Origin: Streptomyces hundungensis
GTDB taxonomy: Bacteria > Actinomycetota > Actinomycetes > Streptomycetales > Streptomycetaceae
Assembly (NCBI RefSeq): GCF_003627815.1
Contig: NZ_CP032698.1
Coordinates: forward strand, 8,246,001 to 8,310,000
Length of the DNA stretch: 64,000 nucleotides
Reading direction: 5' to 3'
Shown: one piece after another, positions 49,252-58,610 of the stretch
Numbering within the stretch: the stretch's first letter is position 1
How the letters are laid out: each line of letters opens with the position of its first letter
The notes under the pieces: model-generated
Database searches by the model: none
What the model saw: the letters and a program-made list of their open reading frames with translations, nothing else
Told to the model about the DNA's origin: nothing
Translations under genes and position numbers: made by a program

Positions 49252-49833
49252 ATGGCTGACGGCTTCATCCGGTGGTACCGAAAGTCGGGCGCTACCTCGG
49301 TCTTCGCCGAACAGGTCTCTCTGTTCGAGGCACACGGAATGTCACTGGCGCACCCGGCCAGAAAGCAGGCTGTGGTCCTGGACATCGAGGGAGAGCAGGT
49401 CTTCATGCCGCAGGAGGAACTCGGCCGCCTCCTGGGCCTGCGCATCGCGCCCCTCACGATGGAGTGGTGGCTCACCGCGGACACCAATGTGATCGACGAG
49501 TACACGTATCAACCGTTCGGCTGCGAGATCCAGACGCTCTGGCTGGACGGTCTGTACACGGAGGAGATGCAACTCGTGGAGGCGGCTGTCATTGCCGCCA
49601 CGACGCAACTGCCCATGCCGACCCATGCCGTGGTCATCGACCGGCTCGGCACCTCCGACCCCGATGACTGGGACTCGCTCATGCTGTACGACGGAGCAAA
49701 CGTTCCGAGGTTTCCCGACGTCGTTATAGCCCAGGAGCCGATCGCTGAGAAGATCATGGGGGCTACGCCGGGCCTCACGAAAGGGAGCGTGGGAGGCTGC
49801 CTGACCCGGCTCGCCCCAGCCCGCCAGGCATAA
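49252..49833 (+). CDS. Putative immunity protein for the second toxin tail
   Basis: 193 residues from ATG at 49252, two bases after the toxin stop, so translation is coupled. Soluble, acidic (QEELGR, MEWWLTADTNVIDEYT, EEMQLVEAAVIAATTQ), single domain, no known family. Tight coupling to the toxin end is the main evidence. The last 20 residues (GGCLTRLAPARQA) are weak. Confidence 0.6.
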   Translation: MADGFIRWYRKSGATSVFAEQVSLFEAHGMSLAHPARKQAVVLDIEGEQVFMPQEELGRLLGLRIAPLTMEWWLTADTNVIDEYTYQPFGCEIQTLWLDGLYTEEMQLVEAAVIAATTQLPMPTHAVVIDRLGTSDPDDWDSLMLYDGANVPRFPDVVIAQEPIAEKIMGATPGLTKGSVGGCLTRLAPARQA

Positions 49834-50024
49834 GCCAGCCGAACCAATGCCCGAGGCGAATGGCCCCGCTGGATTCCTGTCCGGCGGGGCTTCGGCGTGC
49901 GATGCCACTCTCCTTACCGTCACGGCGCGCACTTCCGTCAGCTGTTGGCGCGGACCGGACGGAAGAGCTGACGGCTGATATCCCGCTCGGGATATTCGGT
50001 CGAGGCCGAAGCGTCGGCCATGAG

Positions 50025-50067
50025 TGACGGCGATCGACTCCGCACGCCCGCAGGTGAACTGCGGTCC
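50025..50067 (+). pseudogene. Hint-domain fragment
   Basis: The frame reads GDRLRTPAGELRSG. It repeats, with few changes, the GDRLRTPSGELRS of the toxin Hint domain at about 46945-46980. It ends exactly where the IS5 fragment begins. About 14 codons of a third toxin unit remain. Confidence 0.55.
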
Positions 50068-50350
50068 GGGGCGTTCTTCTTGAACGTGCGATGCGGTGGT
50101 GTCACCACGCCCGTCGGCTGGGCACCGAGCACCTGGTAGCCGGCGTCGGCGAGGATCTCCAGCGCTGGCGCGTCTGCCAGGAGTCTGACCAGCCCTCTGA
50201 CTGGCGGGCGTGGGTGATGTCTGCGTAACTCGCGGGCTCGGCCGGGCTGCCGAACAGCACTTGCCGGCCGCGTCGGTGAGGACCATGGACTTGACGGCGT
50301 TCGGCTTGTGCTTCCCAGAGATGAACTTGTCCCGGTCCGTGCGTCCAGCA
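50068..50350 (-). pseudogene. IS5-family transposase remnant
   Basis: Minus strand, with at least two frame changes: DRDKFISGKHKPNAVKSMVL, then ITHARQSGLVRLLADAPALE with ILADAGYQVLGAQ, then GVVTPPHRTFKKNAP. This is the central DDE region of IS5/IS112-like elements of Streptomyces. Both ends are missing; the downstream junction is the Hint fragment. Confidence 0.7.
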
Positions 50351-51015
50351 GCCGATCTGGGCTCTGGACGCGCGCGGCCCCTATGGCCTGAAGCCGCGCG
50401 CCGCTTCTCCCTCTGCCGCCATGCCGGACGGAGAGTAATCGCCGCCGACGTCGGCAACCACCTACGAGGTGAGGAAGCCGATGTGTTTCCTCGACTCCTC
50501 GCGGCGTTCGGCGACCGCGTCACGTGGATCGCGGAACATACCGGAAGCGACTGCGCCCCCGACACGCCCTGACTCCCGTCGCGGCTACTCATATGGCAGC
50601 CGACCGGCGATGTCCGCGGCCAGTGCATACGCGTCGAACTCTTCCTCCGAGTCTCCGTTGCCGGCTTCCGAGAAGTGCATCAGCAGCCGGTCCGACTCCC
50701 GTGCCTCGTCCAACCGTGACCAGGGGCAGGCGCGGACCATCCTGGTACGTACCGGCCACCGGGGCGGCGAGATCATCTATGCGCGGTCAACTGGCAGGCG
50801 GGGGGCGGGGTTACGCGGTGCTCTCCCTGTTCTCAGTCGCCGACGAAGAGCAGGTAGCCGCTGTTGCGGATGGCAAGCCGCGCGGCGTCGAACACCCGCT
50901 GCACAACGGGCAGTTGTTCCTGAGCGGGGAGGGCGTCCAGTCCGCCGCCCACCCGGTACGGTCGTTGACCACCGCAGCTAGCGGCGGGACGCTGGAGCCG
51001 ACGAAAGGGGCCGTC
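50351..51015. other. 0.66 kb, no firm gene
   Basis: Minus-strand 50585-50776 ends with SEEEFDAYALAADIAGRLPY, which has the feel of a real acidic protein end but lacks a start or known family. + strand frames around 50440-50570 (VGNHLRGEEADVFPRLLAAF) vaguely resemble hemerythrin-like helices. Neither is strong enough to name. Confidence 0.35.
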
Positions 51016-51267
51016 ATGGGATGGGTAGGCCCCGAGTACATCCCCATACGCCAGCAAGACCACCGGTACGCCCGTCTGCTCAAGCTCACCCGTCGGCTCC
51101 TGGAGGAACGCGTGCCCCGATGCGGCAACCGCACCGGCGGCGCCATCACCATCCGCGACGACCAGGGCAACCAGACCACCGTCCAGTGCAGCAATTGCCA
51201 GGGCACCGGGGAAACCGGCACCCTGCCCGACAACGAAGACAACGGCCGGGCAGCGGGCGAGCGGTAG
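51016..51267 (+). CDS. Small zinc-ribbon-like protein
   Basis: 83 residues. ATG at 51016 with GAAAGGGG 6 bases upstream. The C-terminal half has QCSNCQGTGETG (CxxCxGxG, as in DnaJ-type zinc centres). The earlier half-site reads RCGNRTGG, where CxxCxGTGG would be expected, so one Cys of the four seems to be Arg. Metal binding may be impaired. Small streptomycete proteins of this layout are common and uncharacterised. Confidence 0.55.
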   Translation: MGWVGPEYIPIRQQDHRYARLLKLTRRLLEERVPRCGNRTGGAITIRDDQGNQTTVQCSNCQGTGETGTLPDNEDNGRAAGER

Positions 51268-51404
51268 CCGGCGCGCAGCGTCACGACTTGGCAACAGCCG
51301 CCCCGCGGCCGCCCGTTCGGCGGTCAGAATCTGACCTGGCATGCCTGGTTTCGGTGCGCGGCCGCCGAAGTGACGCGGCACGCGCAGCGACGGCCGGACC
51401 AGGC

Positions 51405-52409
51405 CTACGGGTGGTCCCGCACGATGATCTTTCCGGTGTTCTTGCCGTGCAGCATGCCCAGGAATGCGTCCACGATGTGCTCGAACCCGTCCACCACCGT
51501 CTGATCCAGCGCCAGTCGGCCGCTCTGCAGATGGGGGACCGCGAACTCGTACAGCTCGTCCTGTAGATCGCGGTAGTTGCTGACCAGGAAGCCCTCCATG
51601 CGGAGGCTCTTCTCCACGATGTCCGAGTAGTTGAAGTGCGGCGGGGGCGCGTCCGGGGTGTTGTAGCGGCTGATGGTGCCGATCCGGACGATGCGCCCGA
51701 ACTCGCGCAGTGCGCCCACTGCGGCGGCCAGTTGTTCGCCGCCGACGTTGTCGACGAAGACGTCGATGCCGTCCGGTGCAGCCTTGGCGAGCAGTTCAGC
51801 GGCTGGGCCGTCATGGTAGTCGAACGCCGTGTCGTAGCCCACCTCCCGGGTCAGGTGGTCGACCTTGGCCGCCGAGCCCGCGCTGCCCACGAGTCGGCCG
51901 GCGCCCAGCAGCCGGGCGAACCGGCCAGTGGCCGTTCCGACGCCGCCGGCTGCGGCGGAGACGAAGAGGTCGTCGCCCTCGCGGAGCCGTGCGATCCGGG
52001 TGAGGCCCACGTAGGCGGTCAGTCCGGTGCCGCCGAGGACGCTCAGGTACGCCGTCAGGGGGACCCCGTCGAAGCGGGGGATTTTGCGGATCTCATCGGG
52101 TCGGACCACGGAGTGCGTGCGCCAACCCTGCCGGTGGAACACGATCTCGCCCTCGGGCAGCTCCGGCGTCCGCGACGCGACGACGCGCCCGAGGGCCCGG
52201 CCCTCGAGCGGTGTGTGGAGCGCGAAGCCGCCCGGCACGTCGTCCATCATCTCGCGGTGGTACGGGTCGACGGACCAGTAGAGGTTCTCCACGAGCGCGC
52301 TGCCGACCGCAGGATCGGGAATGGCGGACTCGACGAAGGCGAAATCCTTGGTGGTGGGGAAACCGTGGGGGCGGGCGGTCTGCTGGACGGTGATCGCGTT
52401 CTCGGTCAT
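51405..52409 (-). CDS. NADP-dependent MDR oxidoreductase (CurA/prostaglandin-reductase-like)
   Basis: 334 residues from ATG at 52409. MDR enzyme of the 2-alkenal/15-oxoprostaglandin reductase subgroup: WSVDPYHREMM, GGTGLTAYVGL, AAAGGVGTATGRFARL (Rossmann) and DNVGGEQL. No zinc ligands. Uses NADPH to reduce alpha,beta-unsaturated carbonyls in the cytoplasm. Divergent from a LysR gene 100 bases away, with an operator-like palindrome between, so it is the likely target of that regulator. Confidence 0.88.
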   Translation of the reverse strand: MTENAITVQQTARPHGFPTTKDFAFVESAIPDPAVGSALVENLYWSVDPYHREMMDDVPGGFALHTPLEGRALGRVVASRTPELPEGEIVFHRQGWRTHSVVRPDEIRKIPRFDGVPLTAYLSVLGGTGLTAYVGLTRIARLREGDDLFVSAAAGGVGTATGRFARLLGAGRLVGSAGSAAKVDHLTREVGYDTAFDYHDGPAAELLAKAAPDGIDVFVDNVGGEQLAAAVGALREFGRIVRIGTISRYNTPDAPPPHFNYSDIVEKSLRMEGFLVSNYRDLQDELYEFAVPHLQSGRLALDQTVVDGFEHIVDAFLGMLHGKNTGKIIVRDHP

Positions 52410-52475
52410 GACGGGACCGTAGGACGGGAATGGCGCCCTCGGGCAGGCGGTTGGGCTCATGTGACGACCCGTTCC

Positions 52476-52490
52476 ATGAGCAGTTCTCAT
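52476..52490. promoter_or_regulatory. LysR-type operator (T-N11-A palindrome)
   Basis: ATGAGCAGTTCTCAT is an interrupted palindrome (ATGAG-N5-CTCAT) containing the classic T-N11-A of LysR regulators. It lies 19 bases before the LysR gene start and 67 bases from the divergent oxidoreductase start. A second CTCAT at about 52457 could be an additional half-site. Confidence 0.6.
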
Positions 52491-52509
52491 ACCTAGAGGT
52501 GAGCGCCCT

Positions 52510-53409
52510 GTGACCCGCGCGACCGACACCGATCTCGCTCCGCACGAACTGCGCATCCTAGTAGCGGTGGCGGACGCCGGCGGCTTCTCGGCCGGGGCCG
52601 AGACACTCGGCCTAACACAGTCCGCCGTCTCCCACTCGGTGCGCGGCAGCGAGCGCAAGATCGGTACCGTTCTGTTCGAACGTGGCCGCAGTGGCGCGAG
52701 ACCCACTCCAGCGGGGGAGAAGGCTGTGGCGCATGCGCGCCGTACCCTGCGGCTGCTGGACGTGCTCGTCGCCGAGGCGCGGGGAGCCGCCCGGTCCGAG
52801 GCGACGCAGGGGCCGCAGGGACCGCTGCGGATCGCGGCCTTCCGCAGCACCGCGCTGCACCTGCTGCCGCCCGTCCTGGAGCGGCTGCGCGCGCGGTGCC
52901 CCGGGATCGAGCCACAGGTGCGGATCGTTCGCGAGCTCGGGCGCGGCACGGCGGGAGAGGTGGCCGACGGGCGGTCGGATCTCGCCATTGCCACCTTGGA
53001 CGGAGCGCATCTGCCGGCGGGGCTGGTGGCGAGCGAACTCTTCGAAGAGAGCTACTCCTTGGTGCACCCGGCCGGACACCCGGCTCCGCGCTCGCTGCCG
53101 CTGGTCGACTGGGTCGAGAACTGCGGCTCGTACACCCGCGCCTGGTGGGGTGCGCAGGACTGGATCCCGAGGGCCACGATCGAGGCCGAGGACGACGGAG
53201 CAGTGCTTTCGCTCGTGAGCGGGGGGCACGGAATGGCGATTATGCCCGCGCTCTCCCTGATCGGAGCAACGGACTCGATCGAGATCACCGATCTCGGTCC
53301 GGAGCGCCCGACGCGCCGTGTCGGCTATGTGACCACCCCGGAGCTCGCCGGCTCCGCCGTCGTGCGCGCTCTGGTGCGGGAGCTGCGGGCCGCCGGCTCC
53401 GCCATCTGA
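52510..53409 (+). CDS. LysR-family regulator
   Basis: 299 residues from GTG at 52510 (AGAGGTGAG upstream). N-terminal wHTH LRILVAVADAGGFSAGAETL, then LTQSAVSHSVRGSERKIG, and a periplasmic-binding-type effector domain from about 95 (LRIAAFRSTALHLLPPVL). The HTH has SVRGSERKIG where SRAIRRLEREL is usual, a mild deviation. Probably controls the divergent MDR oxidoreductase and itself through the 52476 palindrome. Confidence 0.92.
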   Translation: MTRATDTDLAPHELRILVAVADAGGFSAGAETLGLTQSAVSHSVRGSERKIGTVLFERGRSGARPTPAGEKAVAHARRTLRLLDVLVAEARGAARSEATQGPQGPLRIAAFRSTALHLLPPVLERLRARCPGIEPQVRIVRELGRGTAGEVADGRSDLAIATLDGAHLPAGLVASELFEESYSLVHPAGHPAPRSLPLVDWVENCGSYTRAWWGAQDWIPRATIEAEDDGAVLSLVSGGHGMAIMPALSLIGATDSIEITDLGPERPTRRVGYVTTPELAGSAVVRALVRELRAAGSAI

Positions 53410-54125
53410 CGGGCAGCGAGCAGCCAGGTCAAGGCACTGCTGTCAGATCTGAACGCCGTCAGCGAGGCGTTCAACCACCACAGCTTGCCCCTTGACCTCG
53501 TCAAACCCTTGGTGGCTGCCTTGCCATCGATGGAACCCGAACTTCTCAGGCACGCGATCTAGCTCCTCGGGGCCACGCACGAACCCAAGGCACTCCCGGC
53601 GGTCGAGCCCCATCCTGGCGCGCAGGTGCGAGGCGACGTGCAGCGCGATCTCACCCGAGGCCGGGGCGCGGCACATGCCGTGCAGGCTTCCGCCCGAGCA
53701 TGCTGGAGGCCATCTTCCCCATGTCTCCTGGTTTCGCCGGGGCCGGGATCGCCGATCGGCATCCTGACCCACCCGCAACCCGCCGGGGGAGTGGGCACCC
53801 CGTCTGGTTGACCTGGTGAGCTGGCCGGTCCGTCTCGGACAAATGGCCGACCTTGTCCTACCCAAATAGGGCTGTGCCGTCAACTGATCACGCTTGACCC
53901 CTATTGATCGCGGCCTGGTGATCGTGGCGCTACGACCGTGCTCCGGCACCCCCGCCTGTTCCCTTGGCGGACACCATCCTCCCAACCCCGCTCACGCGGC
54001 GGTGGCAACGTTCCGAGTCGCCGGGTGCCGTCAACCTGACCCGGAGGACGGGCCCGAGGCTGGCCCCAGAGGGCCGTGTCCGGCCGGCAGAACGCGCTGC
54101 TGGCCGGACACGGCCGGACGTACGG
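53410..54125. other. 0.7 kb with no recognised gene
   Basis: Minus-strand frame 53443-53985 and several + frames are open, but none shows a family motif or a ribosome site. A + frame fragment (LVKPLVAALPSMEPELLRHA, stop, LLGATHEPKALPAVEPHPG) hints at a decayed helical-repeat protein. Nothing else is seen. Confidence 0.4.
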
Positions 54126-55176
54126 TCAGAGCAAGCGTGTCTGCGCCCAGTTGTAGAGACGGCGCGCGCTGTCGCCCAAGCGCGTGGCGTACAGCATGGG
54201 CGCCTCGCCGCCCGCGAGTTCGGCGCTGGTGGTGGTGATGCCGACGACGGTGCCGGTGCCGGTCCGGGTGTCGAACTGTGCGAAGTGGGGGCCGCCGCTT
54301 GCCCCATGTGTCATGTCGCAGGGCTCACCCCACAGAAGCGGCGCCTTGGGGGCCGGCCGAGCCTGACCGGCGCAGTGGATCAGGCGTGACCCGGCGTATT
54401 TGGCGTTGGGGTCGTTGAGTTGGCCTTTCGGGTACCCGAAGGTGTGGATGAACTCGTCCCTGACGGGCTCGGTGAATCCGATCTTCTGGCTTCCCATGAC
54501 CTCCGCGATCCGTCGTCCGGCGGTTGCGGGATTGGCCACAAGGACTCCCGTGTCGTAACCGGCGACGGCGACGTCCTCCGACGTCGTCCTGCCCGGATCG
54601 GCGTTCCATCGAGAGGAAGTGGGCCATGCTCCTGATGCTGAAGCCGCCGAGAGGTTTCGTACCGTTGCGGTAGCCAGGCACGAAGTAGAGGTTGTGGTTC
54701 CAGGTGCCGTCGTCGGCGGGGGCCCCGACACTCCTCAGACAGTGCGCTGCGGTGATGACAGTGCTGCGGTTCGCGCTGTTGACGACTGTTGCGGTGCAAC
54801 TCCCGTCGTAGCCGTCGGGGAAGGTGAAGAAGAGCCGCCCGACACTCTTGTCCACCTCGCCCCCGTGCCGCCAAGTCGCCCCAGGGTCAGGCGTGCCGGC
54901 GGGCAGCGGATGAGGATCGTCGGGCGTGTTGTCGTCCTCGGGCACGGGGGTGATCTCGGGGACCAAGGCGCCTGCCAGCTTCATGCGCTCCGGGGTCCAG
55001 TACGCGTCGACCTGGCGGCGCCCTTGATCCGTGGTGGCACCGGAATGCGTCGTGATGGACTCCGGTGCCACGGCGAAGGCAGTGGGCTGCGGAAGCAGGG
55101 CCGCTGTGGTCGTAGCGAGCACAAGGGCTGCCGTGGCGGCTGTTTTGCGCGGGCGCGGGCGGAATATGGCCGGCAT
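54126..55176 (-). pseudogene. Secreted trypsin-like serine protease, one frameshift
   Basis: ATG at 55176. A signal peptide covers about residues 1-35 and a propeptide-like stretch follows. The first frame carries the His site VITAAHCLRS. Near 54615 (after SMAHFL) the frame shifts, and the catalytic Asp region (EDVAVAGYDTGVLV) and Ser site (HGASGGPHFAQF) continue in the second frame to 54126. Both frames join into one V8/trypsin-type protease of about 340 residues. A small deletion would explain it, or a sequencing error; all three catalytic residues are kept. Confidence 0.75.
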
Positions 55177-55313
55177 CGTTGCCTCTCTTGATGCTGTCGC
55201 GGCTGAGGTGAACTCCCCTCGCTCTCAAGGACGTGCGACCAGGCGCCAGGTTGTCGACCGTCCCGGAGAAGTCGCCACGATGCTTGAGCGCGGTGCTCTC
55301 CACGCTGTCTGTT

Positions 55314-55823
55314 TCAGGCCTGGGCATCCGCGGCTTCGGCTGGACCGCGAGGCTGCTGTGTGAGCTGCTGGGCTTCGGCTCTGACATCGGCGTCGACCTG
55401 TGCCGGTGTTCTGTCGCCGTATTCGAGGATGTCGTACTCGTCGTCCAATGCGGCCAGTCGCTCGGCCAGGGGCAGCTTGTGCCCGAAGCGCTGGTGGATC
55501 TGGAAGGCCAGCTCGCGGGGCGTCAGCTCGCCGGCCAGCATCCGTGCGGCAAGTGCCCGTGCGGCGGCTTCCTTTCCGCTCACGCTGCCCGCTGGGTAGA
55601 AGGTGAGACCCAGCTCGTCGAGCGCTGGGGGAAGCAGGCCGGGGACGTCGTAATCCGCTTCCCGGCGTGTGCACGCGGCCAGGATGCGCAGGGCAGGACT
55701 GTCGAGGCCGGCAACGAGTGCATCGCAGGCAGCGGCGACGACGTCGGATGCCCGGCTCTCGCCCATGCTCCAGGCAACGGCACGGTCTTGAAGCTTGCGG
55801 GCTGCTGGTTCGGTCGACGACAT
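55314..55823 (-). CDS. Conserved hypothetical protein
   Basis: 169 residues from ATG at 55823. Almost all-helical and acidic, Ala/Leu-rich, no signal or membrane segment. Segments LDSPALRILAACTRREADYD, READYDVPGLLPPALDELG and LAFQIHQRFGHKLPLAERLA look like a conserved streptomycete helical protein found near toxin or signalling genes. No enzymatic motif. Unknown function; probably a real gene by composition. Confidence 0.65.
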   Translation of the reverse strand: MSSTEPAARKLQDRAVAWSMGESRASDVVAAACDALVAGLDSPALRILAACTRREADYDVPGLLPPALDELGLTFYPAGSVSGKEAAARALAARMLAGELTPRELAFQIHQRFGHKLPLAERLAALDDEYDILEYGDRTPAQVDADVRAEAQQLTQQPRGPAEAADAQA

Positions 55824-56456
55824 CTGACCATGATCCCGCCCCTAGGTTCAGGGGTCGAGTGGGTTCCACCGCGGTGCCGACCCGGGAGCTTCGGCCACGC
55901 ACGCGCGCGTGTCGAGACCGCGCTGCGAACGGCGGCCTTCTCGCCGATGCCGAAGAGACGCGCAAGGTGAAGCGGGCCGACGCTGTGATGGGCGAGGGCC
56001 TCTTCGGGCCGGCGGTCGGCGGAGCCGTGTGGGCGGGAGAGCCCGGCGATGAAGGCCGTGATGTCGGCGATGTGGGCGAAGGCGCCGCCGCCGTTAGGGG
56101 TACGGAGCCGGTTGTTGGTAGCGCCCGGGGCTCGTCGTCACCGATCGCCTCCAGACCCTGACCGGTGACGCGGTCGGCACGCTGCACACGTTCCTGCGTG
56201 CCGAGTCCGGCAACGGCGGGTTCGATTTCAATGAGCGGGTCGCCGCCTTTGAGGCCGCCCAACAGCGACCACAACGCCGCGCACGCTCGCTCATTTCGCC
56301 GAGGAGTACGGCGCCGCTCAGCACCAGCGGCGCGGCAACCTGGCCCAGGCTTTTGTTCACGCCCTGCCGTTGGAGACCGCCGCCCGCCCGGGCCTGCCCG
56401 GGGGGCCATTGACCGTGCGGGCGGCGGACAGCCACGCGTTCGGCGGGGCAGGGGTG
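55824..56456. other. 0.6 kb of mixed gene debris
   Basis: Short stretches read like protein, such as minus LHLARLFGIGEKAAVRSAVS near 55950 and + DRLQTLTGDAVGTLHTFLRA near 56150, but no frame continues long enough to name. Likely remains of more than one gene. Confidence 0.35.
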
Positions 56457-57716
56457 CTAGCCCGGGCGCGAGGTGACGGAGAAGTTGCTGTAGTCGCCGC
56501 TGTCGGTCGTGGCAGGCGTAGGACCGTACACCGTGCCCAAGTCGGCCTGGCGAGCCTGGGCTGGGAGCACGTCGTAGGACGACAACGGCGCACCGTCGAC
56601 GGTGACGTAGGAGAAGGCGACGTTGACAATAGCGGGCCACGTCACGTCGAAGGGCGAGCTGTAACCCCGCTCGACGATGACCTCGGCGCTCTCGGACCGT
56701 GCTGAGGGAACCCTCTTGGACAGGCTCTGATGCTGTCCGGACCGCGACAGGTTGTCGAGCGTGAGCGTGAAGTTGGCGGGGTCGGCTGCGCTGCGGACCA
56801 CCGAGGCCGACATACGATCGCCGGGCTGCGCCTCGATGGGGACGGGTTGTGCGTTGGTGTCGACACCTGCGTTGATTACCTCCCAGAAGGCCTGGTACTC
56901 CGGGTACAGGTCGCCCACCTGGCCTTGGCAGCTGGCCACGACACCGATCTGGACGAGACTTTCCGTGGCGCTGTTGGCCACCCCGTCGAGACCCACCCAG
57001 ATGCCGAGCTGGTTGTCGGGATGCCGCTCACGACAGCCGAAGAGGGGCTCGGTCCACACGGCGGTCACCGCGTGCGGTGCGGCGTTGACCGGGCTGCTGA
57101 CCACCTCGTACCCCGCCCAATTCGCGTACGGGGTGTCGGACAGGGTGATGTCGTCGATCTGGACCCAGGAGTCGATGCCCGGCGCGATATAGCCCGCGTA
57201 GAGCGTTACGAAGGTGTTGGCGCCGGAGTTGAAGGCCATATGCAGGAGCTGGTAGGCCCCGTTGCTGACGACCTTTCCGTAGTTCTTCTGCACCATCGTG
57301 GCGCCGTTGGTCCCGCGGGCTCCGAGGTACCCGGTGGTGAAGTTGCCCGAGGTCCGCACCCAGCCGTCGAGGTGGTACACCGTCTGGGACTTGACCGGCA
57401 CCTTCTGGGTGACGGCATTCCAGTTCCGCGTGGAGGTGCGGATGAACGCGTTGTTCCGCCCCGTCTTCTGATAGCCGAGACCGATGTCGATTCCCTTGTA
57501 GTCCGGCCCCTCGCCGGCCCATGGAGCGGAAAGGGTGCGGCTGGTCTGTCCTTCGAAATCTGAGTCGCCGACCGTACCGATCGGAGCTGCCGACGCGCTG
57601 CCCGCCAATCCGGTGAGCAACGCGGCGACAAGTCCCGTGACCACGGTCAGCGCACACGTGTACCGTCGTGTGATCGCTCTGCTTCGCCGCGCCCTTGAAT
57701 ACACGAGTGAATACAC
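56457..57716 (-). CDS. Secreted G1-family (glutamic) peptidase with N-terminal beta domain
   Basis: 419 residues from GTG at 57716, preceded by GAGGGGGG; a second GTG 12 bases in results from a short tandem repeat (GAATACACGAG twice). A signal peptide follows RARRSRAITRR (about 20-50). Residues 55-210 form a beta-sandwich of carbohydrate-binding type (WVRTSGNFTTGYLGARG; WVQIDDITLSD). Residues 215-419 fit bacterial G1 peptidases: NWAGYEV, VTAVWTEP, GIWVGLDG, LVQIG, and the Glu-bearing YQAFWEVI, then GDRMSASV. G1 enzymes use a Gln/Glu pair and act at acid pH. An added front domain may anchor it to polymer. Confidence 0.75.
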   Translation of the reverse strand: MYSLVYSRARRSRAITRRYTCALTVVTGLVAALLTGLAGSASAAPIGTVGDSDFEGQTSRTLSAPWAGEGPDYKGIDIGLGYQKTGRNNAFIRTSTRNWNAVTQKVPVKSQTVYHLDGWVRTSGNFTTGYLGARGTNGATMVQKNYGKVVSNGAYQLLHMAFNSGANTFVTLYAGYIAPGIDSWVQIDDITLSDTPYANWAGYEVVSSPVNAAPHAVTAVWTEPLFGCRERHPDNQLGIWVGLDGVANSATESLVQIGVVASCQGQVGDLYPEYQAFWEVINAGVDTNAQPVPIEAQPGDRMSASVVRSAADPANFTLTLDNLSRSGQHQSLSKRVPSARSESAEVIVERGYSSPFDVTWPAIVNVAFSYVTVDGAPLSSYDVLPAQARQADLGTVYGPTPATTDSGDYSNFSVTSRPG

Positions 57717-58259
57717 GAGCCCCCCCTCGTGAAGTGTGTGGCCCGGGCACACTGCCCCCGGTCGTCGGGACCGTAGCGGCGTCGATACCCGGGCGACTAC
57801 GGTCCGCGCGCGGCGCACCGGGGTGTTCGGGGGCGTACTTGTCCTGACGCGTACGCAGCCGACGCCCCGCACGCTCATCCTGGGAGCGGGTGGGTGTGGC
57901 GGGACTGAGGTAGCGGCGCGGAAGACGTACGCCGTCATGGGGGCGGTGACCGGCCCCGGGCCCGGGCGGGCCCTCGTCTCGTCGACGACGGTTGTCGGGA
58001 CAGCTGGTCCGTCGCCACGCTCCTCGACGGCCGCGCGCACCAGCGTCCGGTGAGTACCCGTTGGCGAGGTTGGCGGTCGACGCGGCCGGGCCCGGCCCCG
58101 AAGCGTCAGTCCCAGTTCCTCTTCGACTGTGGACCCGGCGGCTACCAGGTCGAAGCTCGGGTCCGGAAACGGCAGCGTCTGCACCTCGGCCGGGTGCCAC
58201 ACCGCGCCCGCGCTGTGTGCCATGGGAACCTGGATCGATGGCTGGTCGTCCTCCTGGGC
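57717..58259. other. 0.5 kb without a firm gene
   Basis: No frame shows a supported start. A minus-strand stretch reads EVQTLPFPDPSFDLVAAGST, a phrase resembling SAM-methyltransferase post-I motifs, but flanks do not fit. The promoter of the peptidase gene must lie in the right part. Confidence 0.35.
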
Positions 58260-58610
58260 ATGACTCGCGTTCTCATTCTCGGTATCGACCCACGTGCAGT
58301 GCCCGGTATGGACGGAGACGCCCTTCGAGCGGCCCTCGACCAGGAACTGACTCGCTTCGGCGAACACGCCATCAACGCGTCCATGACGCTGATCGAGCTG
58401 GATGAGTCGGCCGAGCCGGCGATCGTCACAGCACTGTCCGAGCACGACTGGGACGTCGTCGTCATCGGAGGTGGGATCCGCAAGCCGGAACCGCTTCTGC
58501 CGCTCTTTGAGCAGGTTGTCAACCTGGTCCGGCGTCATGCACCGAAGGCTGCGATCGCGTTCAACACGAGCGGCGGCGACAGCCTCGAAGCGGCCAAACG
58601 CTGGCTATAG
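58260..58610 (+). CDS. Small conserved Rossmann-like hypothetical protein
   Basis: 116 residues from ATG at 58260; the upstream site is weak. Predicted alpha/beta: MTRVLILGIDPRAVPGMDGD, then DWDVVVIGGGIRKP and PKAAIAFNTSGGDSLEAAKR. Similar short proteins are widespread in Streptomyces and Actinobacteria without assigned function. No signal, no cofactor motif complete enough to name. The gene is on the same strand as, and about 385 bases ahead of, the esterase. Confidence 0.65.
   Translation: MTRVLILGIDPRAVPGMDGDALRAALDQELTRFGEHAINASMTLIELDESAEPAIVTALSEHDWDVVVIGGGIRKPEPLLPLFEQVVNLVRRHAPKAAIAFNTSGGDSLEAAKRWL

Noticed and set aside
53443..53985. Minus-strand open frame of 180 codons
   Set aside because: No start signal or motif; composition rises and falls as in non-coding high-GC DNA.
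57860..58200. Minus-strand phrase LPFPDPSFDLVAAG suggesting a methyltransferase
   Set aside because: The SAM-binding GxGxG motif and all flanking motifs are absent in all frames.
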